Below, in pieces: positions 17,301 to 26,916 of a DNA stretch of 64,000 bases. Location: NCBI GenBank assembly GCA_045612365.1, contig JAZKYY010000017.1, positions 124,001 through 188,000 on the forward strand, written 5' to 3'. How positions within the stretch are numbered: position 1 is the first letter of the stretch; every line of letters begins with the position of its first letter. The position numbers and the translations under genes are program-made. The stretch comes from RGIG9608 sp045612365 (GTDB taxonomy: Bacteria; Bacteroidota; Bacteroidia; Bacteroidales; Paludibacteraceae). Below the pieces are notes generated by a model, which had not been told where the DNA came from, made no database searches, and saw nothing but the letters and a program-made list of their open reading frames with translations.

Positions 17301-19933
17301 ATAAAAAGAAAGAGGTGAAGCACACGCCTTTGATGCAGCAGTTTTATGACATCAAAGCAAAACATCCCGAAGCAGTTCTTTTATTTCGGGTAGGCGACTT
17401 CTACGAAATGTATGGAGATGATGCTCCAAAAGGTGCTGAGATTTTAGGGATTACTCTTACTTGCCGTGGTCGAGGTTCTGAAAATGAGGTAGAAATGGCT
17501 GGTTTTCCTCATCACGCTCTTGACACTTATCTGCCGAAATTGGTAAGAGCAGGTTTGCGAGTGGCGATTTGCGACCAATTAGAAGACCCAAAAACAACCA
17601 AAACACTTGTAAAAAGAGGAATAACAGAACTTGTAACACCTGGTGTTTCTATCAACGATAATATTCTTAAAAACAAAGAGAATAACTTTTTAGCGGCAGT
17701 TCATTTCAATAAAAATATTGTAGGAGTAGCTTTTTTGGATATTTCCACAGGAGAATTTTTAGTGGGAGAAGGAACTTCTAGTTATGTTGAAAAATTATTG
17801 CAAAACTTTATGCCCAAGGAAGTGCTTTACGAACGTCAGAATCGTAGAAAGTTTGTAGAGTGTTTTGGTGATAAGTTTTTTACTTTTGAGCAAGACGATT
17901 GGGTTTATACATCCGATGCGGCACAAGATCGTTTGCTTAAACAATTCGAAACTAATAACCTAAAAGGATTTGGAATATCGAATTTTACTACGGCAATAGT
18001 TGCTGCTGGTGCGATTCTTTATTACATGGATTCTACCCATCACGAAAATTTGGGACATATTACCCAAATTGCGCGTATCGAAGAAGATAATTATGTGTGG
18101 TTGGATAGATTTACTATTAGAAATTTGGAGTTGTATGCGGGTTCCGAAGAGTCTTCGCATACGTTGGTTGGTGTTTTGGACAAAACCATTACTCCAATGG
18201 GCGGACGACTTTTGCGACGATGATTGGCATTGCCACTGTAAAATGTTAGACAAATAGAAGAACGTCATCATATTGTGGAGTATTTTTTCCGTAATCCACA
18301 AGAAAAGAACTTTTTTATTCAGCAGTTTTCTATGGTGGGTGATATGGAGCGTTTTCTTTCAAAAGTTGCAGTGGGGCGCATTTCTCCACGAGAGGTTTGG
18401 CTACTTCGCACAGCAATGAAAGCCATAGAACCTGTTAAGCAACTTTGTTTGAGTTCTACCGATGAAGTCGTACGTTCTTTTGGAGAACGTTTGCATGATT
18501 GTGTTTCAATTCGTGAAAAAATAGAAAAGCTTCTTAATGAAAATCCTCCGTTGATGCTCAATAAAGGAAATATTATTTGTTCTGGAGTGAACGAAGAATT
18601 AGATGAATTGCGTAAGATAGCTTTTTCTGGGAAGGATTATTTGTTGCAAATACAACAAAGGGAGTCGGAAGCAACCGAAATTCCTAGTTTGAAAATTAGT
18701 TACAACAACGTATTTGGTTATTATATTGAGGTTCGTAACATTCATAAAGATAAGGTTCCTTCTTCGTGGATTCGCAAGCAAACACTTACTCAAGCCGAAC
18801 GTTACATAACTCAGGAGTTGAAGGATTATGAGGAGAAAATTCTTGGTGCAGAGGAAAAGATTTTTATGATTGAAAATCGTATTTTCAACGATTTAATCGC
18901 CGATATTTCAAATTATATTTCTTCCATTCAGTTGAATTGTAATATTGTGGCGCAAATTGATGTGTTGCTATCATTTGCAAAAATCTCGGAAGAGAATTGT
19001 TATGTTCGACCTGTAGTTAATCAGGGAGATTCTATTTCTATTACAAAAGGACGTCATCCAGTTATAGAGAAGCAGCTTCCTTTGGGAGAGGAGTATATTC
19101 CTAACGATGTTTATTTGGATAGAGAAAAACAGCAAATAATTATTATAACTGGACCTAATATGGCGGGTAAATCGGCGCTTTTGCGTCAAACAGCATTGAT
19201 TGTTTTGATGGCGCAAATAGGGAGTTTTGTTCCTGCCGAAGCGGCCCAAATTGGTGTAGTAGATAAAATTTTTACTCGCGTTGGAGCTTCTGATAATATT
19301 TCGATGGGCGAATCTACTTTTATGGTGGAAATGAACGAGGCAGCAAGTATTTTGAATAACATTTCGGAGCGTAGTTTGATTCTTTTTGATGAACTTGGAC
19401 GTGGAACAAGTACTTATGATGGAATCTCGATTGCTTGGGCTATAGTTGAATATATTCACGAACATAACAATATAAAAGCGAAAACACTTTTTGCAACTCA
19501 TTATCACGAACTCAATGAGATGGAAAAATCTTTTGCTCGGATAAAAAATTATCATATAGCAGTAAAAGAGGTTGATAAGCAAGTTGTTTTTCTAAGAAAG
19601 TTGGAACGGGGTGGTAGCGAACATAGTTTTGGTATCCACGTGGCAAAAATGGCAGGAATGCCCAGAAGTGTGGTCAAGCGAGCAGATGAGATTTTGCAAC
19701 AATTGGAAGAGACTAATCGTAATTCAGGGAGTGAGGTTTCTTCAAAGCCAACAAAAAAAATGGCAACAGAAAGAGAAGGTTTTCAACTAAGTTTTTTCCA
19801 ACTCGATGACCCTGTTCTTGAAGCTATTCGTGATGAAATAAAGAATACGGATATCAATAATTTGACGCCTATTGAGGCGCTTAATAAACTAAACGAGATA
19901 AAAAGAATAATCACAGGAAAGCAAAGAAGATGA
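17297..19933 (+). pseudogene. mutS: mutS, interrupted by two in-frame nonsense codons
   Basis: MutS recognises DNA mismatches and starts repair. The single reading frame of 879 codons has the mismatch-binding FYE at residues 35-37, Walker A GPNMAGKS near codon 619, and the LFDELGRGTSTYDG Walker B/signature block. It is broken by TGA at 18221-18223 (codon 309) and TAA at 18239-18241 (codon 315). The frame before, between and after the stops is the same and reads LLRR-stop-LALPL-stop-NVRQIEERH. Relatives have Trp and Lys at the two stops. So two substitutions, not a frameshift, split the gene. A GTG at 18275 could restart a 552-residue C-terminal fragment, which lacks the mismatch-binding domain. 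Confidence 0.9.
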
Positions 19934-21252
19934 GCAAAAAATTTTACATAGAAACTTACGGATGCCAAATGAATGTTGCCGATAGCGAAGTGGTGGCATC
20001 AGTGCTAAATATGGATGGTTTTGATGTAACTGATCAGATTGATGAAGCAGATTTGGTTCTTGTAAATACTTGTTCAATACGTGATAATGCCGAGCAAAAA
20101 ATCATTTCTCGGTTACAGTTTTTTAATTCTTTGCGGAAAAAAAACAAATCACTTGTTGTGGGGGTGATTGGATGTATGGCGGAGCGCGTCAAAGACGATT
20201 TGGTGCAAAACTATGGAGTTGATTTGGTTGTAGGACCTGATGCTTATCTTGATTTGCCTAATTTGATTGGAGCGATAGAAAGGGGAGAAAAGGCCGTAAA
20301 TGTAGAACTTTCAACCATAGAAACGTACAAAGACGTTATTCCTCTTCGTATAGGAAATTCTATTTCTGGCTTTGTTTCAATTATGCGTGGTTGCAACAAT
20401 TTCTGTTCCTATTGTATTGTACCTTACACAAGAGGAAGAGAGCGTAGTCGTCAAGTGCAAAGTATTTTGAGTGAGGTTGCTGATTTGCAAAGCAAAGGTT
20501 ATAAGGAAGTAACTCTTTTGGGTCAGAATGTAAATTCGTATTGCTATAAAGAGGAGGGAAAGGAACTAGTTAATTTTTCCCAATTACTTGAGAAGGTGGC
20601 AAAATCTTTCCCTGAAATGAGAATACGTTTTACCACATCGCATCCCAAGGATATGTCGGACGAAACGCTTGAAGTTATTGCCAAGTACGACAATCTTTGC
20701 AAATTTATTCATCTTCCTGTGCAGTCTGGCAGTAGCCGAATTTTGAAATTGATGAACCGAAAATACACTCGTGAGTGGTATTTAGAACGAATAGCCGCTA
20801 TTCGTCGAATTCTCCCCGATGCTGCAATCAGTACTGACGTTTTTTGTGGTTTTCATAGCGAAACAGAAGAAGATCATCAAGAAACATTGAGTTTGATGAG
20901 CGAAGTTTGTTTCGATTCTGCTTTTATGTTCAAATATTCGGAACGTCCGGGAACTTTTGCTTCTAAGAATCTTCCTGACAATATTTCTGAAGAGATAAAA
21001 CTTCGCCGTTTGAATGAAATCATGCAACTTCAAGGTGCTTGTTCGTTGAAAAGAAACCAAATGGACATTGGAAAAACTTTTGAAGTGTTGATAGAAGGGA
21101 CTTCTAAACGATCAAAGGAACAATTCTGTGGTAGAACTTCTCAAAACAAAATGGTGGTTTTTCCTCGTACTAAAAATAAGGTTGGTGATCGCGTTTTAGT
21201 AAAAATTATTGATGCCTCTTCTGCAACCTTGTTCGGCGAAGAAAGCAAGTAA
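19930..21252 (+). CDS. miaB: tRNA-2-methylthio-N6-dimethylallyladenosine synthase MiaB
   Basis: MiaB is a radical SAM methylthiotransferase acting on i6A37 of tRNA. The 440-residue chain has the N-terminal UPF0004 domain with cluster ligands Cys12, Cys48 and Cys82. The radical SAM core has CNNFCSYC at 155-162, and a C-terminal TRAM domain ends the protein. The start codon overlaps the mutS stop by 4 bases, so miaB was likely translationally coupled to mutS. Nonsense codons in mutS might therefore lower its expression. Confidence 0.97.
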   Translation: MSKKFYIETYGCQMNVADSEVVASVLNMDGFDVTDQIDEADLVLVNTCSIRDNAEQKIISRLQFFNSLRKKNKSLVVGVIGCMAERVKDDLVQNYGVDLVVGPDAYLDLPNLIGAIERGEKAVNVELSTIETYKDVIPLRIGNSISGFVSIMRGCNNFCSYCIVPYTRGRERSRQVQSILSEVADLQSKGYKEVTLLGQNVNSYCYKEEGKELVNFSQLLEKVAKSFPEMRIRFTTSHPKDMSDETLEVIAKYDNLCKFIHLPVQSGSSRILKLMNRKYTREWYLERIAAIRRILPDAAISTDVFCGFHSETEEDHQETLSLMSEVCFDSAFMFKYSERPGTFASKNLPDNISEEIKLRRLNEIMQLQGACSLKRNQMDIGKTFEVLIEGTSKRSKEQFCGRTSQNKMVVFPRTKNKVGDRVLVKIIDASSATLFGEESK

Positions 21253-21291
21253 AGTTCAGTTATTATTTCTGCCCAAGACTAGTAAGGATAT

Positions 21292-21322
21292 CTTGCAACT
21301 CCTTACTATTTTTTTATCTTTG
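21292..21322 (+). promoter_or_regulatory. Promoter of the DHH phosphoesterase gene
   Basis: TATCTTTG at 21315-21322 has CTTG 19 bases upstream at 21292-21295. The start codon is 21 bases downstream, leaving a very short leader with AAGGAG as ribosome-binding site. Confidence 0.7.
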
Positions 21323-21342
21323 CAAGAAAAAAAGGAGTTTTC

Positions 21343-22371
21343 ATGCTATCAAAAATCATTGAAGAAAAGTACGTTCGTGAGTCGAAAGATGCGATTTCAA
21401 AGGCAGAAAAAATAGTTATTATTTCGCATATGGGTCCTGATGGCGATGCTGTAGGTTCTACGCTTGCTATGCATCATTTTCTCAAAACGCAAGGAAAGGA
21501 GTCGACGGTCGTTTTGCCTAACGATTTTCCTCATTTCTTTAGTTGGATGCCTGCGGCTAACGAGATAGTTATTGCGCTCCATAATCAAGAGTTGGTAGTA
21601 AAGTTGCTCAAAGAAGCTGAGTTGATTATTATGATCGACTTCAATGCACTAAACAGAGTGAATGGATTGAAACCTCTTATTGAAGTTTCAAAAGCCAAAA
21701 AGATATTGATTGATCACCATCTCTATCCAACCGAGATTGCAGACATCATTATTTCTCATCCGCAAATATCTTCGGCCTCTGAACTTGTTTTACGCCTAAT
21801 CTGCCGAATGGGTTTCTCTCAAGAAATAACGCTTGCATGTGCAGAATGTATCTATGTAGGAATGATGACCGATACGGGTTGTTTTTCTTACAACTCCAAT
21901 CAGAACGAAATCTATCTGATAGTCTCTTTTTTGCTCCAAAAAGGAATTGATAAAGACGAGATCTATAAAAAAGTGTACTACAATTATTCCGAAAGTCGCA
22001 TGAGATTAGTGGGCTATTGTTTATCGGAGAAAATGAAAATCTATCCCGAATACAAAACAGCACTTATTTGGCTTTCTAAGGAAGAAATGGAAAATTTTGA
22101 GTGTAAAACGGGCGATACCGAAGGAATTGTAAACATGCCTTTCTCTATCAAGGGCATTGTCTTTTCGGCATTCATTCGCGATGATAAGGAACTCAAAAAA
22201 GTGAAATTGTCGTTCCGTTCTATTGGTAAATTTCCGGCGAATAAGGTCGCATCCGACTTTTTCGGGGGAGGAGGACACCTCAATGCAGCAGGAGGAGAAA
22301 CACAACAAACGCTCGAAGAAACCATTGCATTGTTTGAAAAAATATTGCCCGAGTACAAATCTTTTTTGTAA
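21343..22371 (+). CDS. DHH-family phosphoesterase (NrnA-like nanoRNase / pAp phosphatase)
   Basis: The 342-residue protein belongs to the DHH/DHHA1 group that degrades very short RNAs and often dephosphorylates pAp. The metal-binding motifs are visible as HMGPDGDAVGS near residue 29, IMIDFN, and the namesake LIDHHLYP near residue 125. The C-terminal DHHA1 domain ends with the Gly-rich FGGGGHLNAAGG. The length is typical. It is monocistronic between miaB and recA. NrnA-like is preferred over RecJ or polyphosphatase by size and motif spacing. Confidence 0.93.
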   Translation: MLSKIIEEKYVRESKDAISKAEKIVIISHMGPDGDAVGSTLAMHHFLKTQGKESTVVLPNDFPHFFSWMPAANEIVIALHNQELVVKLLKEAELIIMIDFNALNRVNGLKPLIEVSKAKKILIDHHLYPTEIADIIISHPQISSASELVLRLICRMGFSQEITLACAECIYVGMMTDTGCFSYNSNQNEIYLIVSFLLQKGIDKDEIYKKVYYNYSESRMRLVGYCLSEKMKIYPEYKTALIWLSKEEMENFECKTGDTEGIVNMPFSIKGIVFSAFIRDDKELKKVKLSFRSIGKFPANKVASDFFGGGGHLNAAGGETQQTLEETIALFEKILPEYKSFL

Positions 22372-22427
22372 AAATACGTTAACTTTACACATTATATATG
22401 AATCTTAATTGAAAAATAAAAATATTT

Positions 22428-23429
22428 ATGGCAGGAGAAATTAAAAAACCTTCGGCAGAGAAGCTTAAGGCATTGCAACTTGCAATGGATAAAATAGAGA
22501 AAGATCACGGACGCGGTACCATAATGAAAATGGGCGATAGTGTAATTGAAGATGTAGCAGTAATTCCAACAGGGTCTGTTTCTCTCAATTTGGCATTGGG
22601 TGTGGGAGGTTATCCTCGTGGACGTGTTATTGAAATTTATGGTCCGGAATCATCAGGAAAAACCACATTGGCTATTCATGCCATAGCCGAAACTCAAAAA
22701 GCGGGAGGCATTGCTGCTATTATTGATGCGGAACATGCTTTCGATAGATTCTATGCCGAAAAACTTGGTGTAGACATCGACGAATTGTTGATTTCGCAAC
22801 CAGATAGCGGAGAGCAAGCATTAGAAATTGCAGACCAACTTATTCGTTCTTCGGCTGTGGATTTGGTGGTGATTGACTCGGTGGCAGCACTTACTCCAAA
22901 GGCAGAATTGGAAGGTGATATGGGCGACTCTAAAATGGGACTTCAAGCACGTTTGATGTCTCAAGCATTGAGAAAACTAACTGCAAATATCAATAAAACC
23001 AACACTACTTGTATCTTTATCAATCAGTTGAGAGAAAAAATTGGTGTGATGTTTGGCAATCCTGAAACCACAACGGGAGGTAATGCATTGAAGTTTTACG
23101 CTTCTGTTCGTTTGGATATTCGACGTGTTAGTCAGTTGAAGGATGGTGACGAAATAATTGGTAACCAAACTCGTGTTAAGGTGGTGAAAAACAAGGTTGC
23201 TCCTCCTTTCCGCAAAGCGGAGTTCGACATCATGTTTGGCGAAGGAGTGTCGCGCGTTGGCGAAATCTTGGATATTGCAGTGGACAGAGGAATTGTCAAA
23301 AAAAGTGGTTCGTGGTTTAGCTATGGAGAGTCGAAATTAGCTCAAGGACGCGATGCGGCTAAGAAAGTTTTGGCTGACAATCCTGAACTCGCAGCAGAAA
23401 TTGAAGAACAAATTATGAATAGCAAATAA
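22428..23429 (+). CDS. recA: Recombinase A
   Basis: RecA forms filaments on single-stranded DNA, drives strand exchange and triggers the SOS response. The 333-residue protein contains Walker A GPESSGKT at 72-79, Walker B LVVIDS, the DNA-binding loop block MGLQARLMSQALRKLT, and the FINQLREKIGVMFGNPETTTGG motif. A weak promoter-like TAACTTTA lies at 22380-22387. No LexA-type operator was recognised. The gene ends before a 36-base perfect palindrome that faces degP. Confidence 0.99.
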   Translation: MAGEIKKPSAEKLKALQLAMDKIEKDHGRGTIMKMGDSVIEDVAVIPTGSVSLNLALGVGGYPRGRVIEIYGPESSGKTTLAIHAIAETQKAGGIAAIIDAEHAFDRFYAEKLGVDIDELLISQPDSGEQALEIADQLIRSSAVDLVVIDSVAALTPKAELEGDMGDSKMGLQARLMSQALRKLTANINKTNTTCIFINQLREKIGVMFGNPETTTGGNALKFYASVRLDIRRVSQLKDGDEIIGNQTRVKVVKNKVAPPFRKAEFDIMFGEGVSRVGEILDIAVDRGIVKKSGSWFSYGESKLAQGRDAAKKVLADNPELAAEIEEQIMNSK

Positions 23430-23454
23430 GAAGTCTATTCTTTTCTGTAATTAT

Positions 23455-23490
23455 AAAAAAGCAGAATTCTTTAAAGAATTCTGCTTTTTT
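23455..23490. terminator. Bidirectional terminator between recA and degP
   Basis: A perfect 36-base palindrome is centred on TTTAAA, with flanking A and T tracts (AAAAAAGCAGAATTC and its complement). It can end transcripts from both convergent genes. Confidence 0.9.
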
Positions 23491-23582
23491 ATTTTTTCTT
23501 AGCCCGTGATAGGACAAGGGTAAGATTCTTAGGGGTCCTTCTTTATATGTCTTGTTCTTTAAATGGAAGGTATGTTTTTCTA

Positions 23583-25070
23583 TTATTCCGCCAAGTTAAC
23601 GGCATAATAAGCTACTTTTCCATCGGGATAAACTCCTACAATAAAAAGAACCTTTTCGCCTCTTTCGGCACTGTTTTTAGCAGCTGTGTAAATACTTTCA
23701 AGTTCCTCTTGAGTTCTAATAGGTTGGTTGTTTATTTTCAGAATAACAAATGAAGAACTCACACCCGCTTCTTGAAGTTTCCCTTTTTTGATGGATTTTA
23801 TTTGCAATCCATATGAAAGTCCAAGCGATTTTTTAACCTTTTCTGGTACTTCCACAAACTCAGCACCAAGTTCACTTATATCCAAAACATTTGAAACGAC
23901 ATCTGTGGTTCCTTGTCTATTTTTCAGTGTTACATCCAAGGTTTGCACTTCATTGTTGCGCAAAACTTTAAGCATAACTTTATCGCCAGGGCGGTAGCGT
24001 CCAATCTGCTCTTGCAACTCCGACGAAGATTTTACTTGTACGGTATTTACTTGCTGAATAATATCTCCCTCTTTGATTCCTGCCAAAGCCGCAGCACTCA
24101 TATCTACCACGCCTGCAACGTATGCTCCCTCTAGAGTTTTCAGTTTTTTCTCTTCGGCTAGTTCCGATGAAATATCTCTAATCTGCACGCCAAGCACCGC
24201 TCGCTGAACTGTTCCGTATTGTTTCAAATCTGCAACCACTTTTTGCACTATGCTTGTTGGAACGGCAAAAGCATAACCAGCATAAGAACCCGTTTGCGAA
24301 GCAATGGCGGTGTTGATTCCAACTAACTCTCCATGAGTATTTACCAATGCGCCGCCACTGTTTCCTGGATTTACAGCCGCATCAGTTTGAATAAACGACT
24401 CTATCTTCATTTCGGCATTGATGATATTGATGTTTCTAGCTTTGGCGCTCACAATTCCTGCAGTAACAGTCGAAGTTAAGTTGAAAGGATTACCAACTGC
24501 CAAAACCCATTCGCCAACTTTCAGTTCATCTGAATTTCCAAAAAGAATTACAGGTAAGTCCGTAGCATCTATTTTTAATAATGCAATATCGGTATTTGGG
24601 TCTGCTCCTACAAGAGTTGCCTTGAACGTGCGTTTGTCGTTGAGTACGACCTCTATTTCGCTTGAATTCTCAATGACGTGATTGTTGGTTACAATGTATC
24701 CATCTTGCGAAATAATTACACCAGAACCAGTTGCCATTTGTTGCGGTTCGTCACGTTCCTGAAATTGTGGTCGGCCAAAAAACCATTCGAAAAAAGGGTC
24801 TGAAGAGAAACTTTGTCTCTGCAACTTAAACTTTGTTTTGACGTGAACTACTGCATTGACTGACAATTCGGCAGCTACAGTAAAATCCGTTTCTCCTGCT
24901 TGCGCTACTGAAGCAAATTTGGCATATGACGATGGAAATAAACTCCTCGACGAATCTCTTTCCAACGACGTTGAGTTTTGAACATATTGCTGGGTTAGCA
25001 AAGTTGTTCCAGCACTTACTACTGCCACAGCTACTATCAAAAAGGCTGTTCTCAAAATTTTTGATTTCAT
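23583..25070 (-). CDS. degP: Do-family serine protease DegP/HtrA
   Basis: This is a periplasmic protease and chaperone for misfolded envelope proteins. The 495-residue precursor has an N-terminal membrane-type signal (residues 5-25). A trypsin-like domain carries the triad His131 (NNHVIE), Asp161 (NTDIALLK) and Ser238 (NPGNSGGAL). Two PDZ domains follow, the first near 290-370 and a more divergent second one at the C-terminus. It is transcribed alone, convergent with recA. It would be expected to guard the envelope that carries the SprA-dependent export system. Confidence 0.97.
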   Translation of the reverse strand: MKSKILRTAFLIVAVAVVSAGTTLLTQQYVQNSTSLERDSSRSLFPSSYAKFASVAQAGETDFTVAAELSVNAVVHVKTKFKLQRQSFSSDPFFEWFFGRPQFQERDEPQQMATGSGVIISQDGYIVTNNHVIENSSEIEVVLNDKRTFKATLVGADPNTDIALLKIDATDLPVILFGNSDELKVGEWVLAVGNPFNLTSTVTAGIVSAKARNINIINAEMKIESFIQTDAAVNPGNSGGALVNTHGELVGINTAIASQTGSYAGYAFAVPTSIVQKVVADLKQYGTVQRAVLGVQIRDISSELAEEKKLKTLEGAYVAGVVDMSAAALAGIKEGDIIQQVNTVQVKSSSELQEQIGRYRPGDKVMLKVLRNNEVQTLDVTLKNRQGTTDVVSNVLDISELGAEFVEVPEKVKKSLGLSYGLQIKSIKKGKLQEAGVSSSFVILKINNQPIRTQEELESIYTAAKNSAERGEKVLFIVGVYPDGKVAYYAVNLAE

Positions 25071-25104
25071 AATGTATCTTTTTTAATTATTATTTTTCAC
25101 CAAG

Positions 25105-25135
25105 CAAAGTTATTCAAACTCTGTGCCGAAGAAAA
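25105..25135 (-). promoter_or_regulatory. Promoter of degP
   Basis: On the minus strand 25112-25105 reads TAACTTTG, with TTTT 19 bases upstream. The ATG follows 34 bases downstream. Confidence 0.6.
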
Positions 25136-25254
25136 ACGAGATTCCCTTCTGAAAACATTTTTTAACACTTCTCTTCGCTTTTCAACAAAATTTAAAACAA
25201 CTACATTTTCTAGTAAAGTTTTTTCACAAAAAAATCAAATCCTTTACTATTTTG

Positions 25255-25262
25255 TATCTTTG
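25255..25262 (+). promoter_or_regulatory. -7 promoter box of meaB
   Basis: TATCTTTG lies 26 bases before the ATG. No convincing -33 element is seen at the usual distance. Confidence 0.55.
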
Positions 25263-25288
25263 CTCAAAATACAAAAAAAGATAAACAA

Positions 25289-26383
25289 ATGAGGTCGGAC
25301 AAGCAGCATATAGAAAATAGTGATGAATACTTAGGTTTACACGTAAACAACGGAGTGGTACAACCTCCATCGGTAAACCCTTATCTCAAAAAGAAAAAAC
25401 ATCGCATATTATCTGTCGATGACTATGTGCAAGGAATTTTGCAAGGGAATATTTCAATTCTTAGCCAAGCTGTTACTTTGGTAGAAAGTACTAGACCAGA
25501 AGATCACAATAAAGCTCAAGAAGTGATTGAGAAATGTTTGCCTCATGCAACAAACTCCATTAGAATAGGGATTACTGGCGTGCCCGGAGCTGGAAAAAGT
25601 ACCTTTATTGATGCGTTTGGAATGCATCTAGTAGAAAATGGACACAAATTGGCGGTACTTGCCATTGACCCAAGTAGTGAGCGTTCCAAAGGAAGTATTT
25701 TGGGCGACAAAACAAGAATGGAGGGTCTTTCTGTTGCAGAGAATGCTTTTATTCGTCCTTCTCCATCGGCAGGATCGCTAGGTGGAGTCGCACGTAAAAC
25801 ACGAGAAACTATTGTTCTCTGCGAAGCTGCTGGGTTTGACACAATCATTGTTGAAACCGTTGGTGTAGGGCAGTCGGAAACAGCTGTTCACTCAATGGTA
25901 GATTTCTTTTTGCTAATTCAGCTTGCAGGGACAGGCGATGAATTGCAGGGGATAAAACGAGGAATAATGGAAATGGCCGATGGTATTGCAATAAACAAAG
26001 CAGATGGAAACAACATAGAAAAAGCAAATGTTGCCAAAGTTCAGTTTCAAAATGCGCTTCATCTTTTCCCGACTCCCGAATCGCAATTCCTGCCAAAGGT
26101 TTTAACTTGTTCGGCATATGAGAAAACGGGAATCGCTGATGTTTGGAATATGATAGAAGAGTACATTTCATTTACAAAAGCAAATGAATATTTTGATTAC
26201 AAGCGTCAGTGCCAATCGAAATATTGGATGTACGAAAGCATCAACGAGCAACTCCAAAATCATTTCTACCAAAACGAAAAAATAGAGCGAATGCTCAAAG
26301 AGTACGAAACTATGCTCTTAAATGACAAAATAAGTTCTTTTGTAGCAGCAAAAAAGTTGTTGGATATTTATTACGGGCAATAA
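25289..26383 (+). CDS. meaB: Methylmalonyl-CoA mutase-associated GTPase MeaB
   Basis: MeaB (ArgK-type G3E GTPase) loads and protects the cobalamin cofactor of methylmalonyl-CoA mutase. The 364-residue protein has Walker A GVPGAGKST at 97-105, the AIDPSS switch region, ETVGVGQSE, and the NKADG guanine-recognition motif, followed by a C-terminal dimerisation arm. The mutase genes are not nearby. It implies propionate/succinate metabolism typical of Bacteroidales. It has its own promoter and terminator. Confidence 0.95.
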   Translation: MRSDKQHIENSDEYLGLHVNNGVVQPPSVNPYLKKKKHRILSVDDYVQGILQGNISILSQAVTLVESTRPEDHNKAQEVIEKCLPHATNSIRIGITGVPGAGKSTFIDAFGMHLVENGHKLAVLAIDPSSERSKGSILGDKTRMEGLSVAENAFIRPSPSAGSLGGVARKTRETIVLCEAAGFDTIIVETVGVGQSETAVHSMVDFFLLIQLAGTGDELQGIKRGIMEMADGIAINKADGNNIEKANVAKVQFQNALHLFPTPESQFLPKVLTCSAYEKTGIADVWNMIEEYISFTKANEYFDYKRQCQSKYWMYESINEQLQNHFYQNEKIERMLKEYETMLLNDKISSFVAAKKLLDIYYGQ

Positions 26384-26415
26384 AAAAGAAGCAAAATTTT
26401 TTGCTTCTTTTTTTG
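26382..26415 (+). terminator. Terminator of meaB
   Basis: AAAAAAGAAGC and TTGCTTCTTTTTT form an A/T-flanked stem around an AAAATTTT centre, starting at the stop codon. It can also serve the convergent yqeY gene. Confidence 0.8.
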
Positions 26416-26434
26416 TTTAAGAATGTAAGACTCC

Positions 26435-26890
26435 TTACATACTGGACAAAATGTTTTTAACTTTTTCCATTATTAGTCGTCCTTCGGTTTTGCCAGCTAG
26501 TTGCTTTGTAGCTACACCCATCACCTTCCCCATATCTTGAGGTGAGGTGGCTCCAACTTGAGCAATGATTTCACGAACAGACTTTTCTAACTCTTCATCG
26601 CTCATTTGTTCGGGCAAGTAGCGTTCGTAAACTGCTACTTGATTCAGGTACTCTTGTGCTAGGTCTTCGCGATTTTGTTCTTTGAAAATTGCTGCAGCAT
26701 CTTTGCCTTGCTTTGCCATTTTTTGCAAAATTTTTATTGCTGCATCATCAGTTAAATCACCATTTCCTCCTTTTGCGGTTTTTGCCTCGAGAAACTCTTT
26801 TTTTATTCCTCGCAAGGCTTCCAATGCAACTTTATCTCTCGACAACATTGCTTTTTTTATGTCATCATTTATTTGTTCAAATAGTGCCAT
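26435..26890 (-). CDS. GatB/YqeY domain protein
   Basis: This 151-residue protein is a stand-alone version of the tail domain of GatB. The start MALFEQINDDIKKAMLSRDK, the YLPEQMSDEELEKSVREII core and the DMGKVMG motif are characteristic. The family binds tRNA in the amidotransferase context, but the role of free YqeY is unknown. It is 26 bases downstream of phoH on the same strand and probably shares its transcript. Confidence 0.93.
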   Translation of the reverse strand: MALFEQINDDIKKAMLSRDKVALEALRGIKKEFLEAKTAKGGNGDLTDDAAIKILQKMAKQGKDAAAIFKEQNREDLAQEYLNQVAVYERYLPEQMSDEELEKSVREIIAQVGATSPQDMGKVMGVATKQLAGKTEGRLIMEKVKNILSSM

Positions 26891-26916
26891 ATTTTTCTAA
26901 AAAAATTAAAAAGTTA

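Noticed and set aside
18000..18257. An 85-residue open frame across the mutS break, suggesting a frameshift
   Set aside because: The peptide in that frame does not resemble MutS, whereas the original frame keeps the MutS sequence on both sides and between the two stops.
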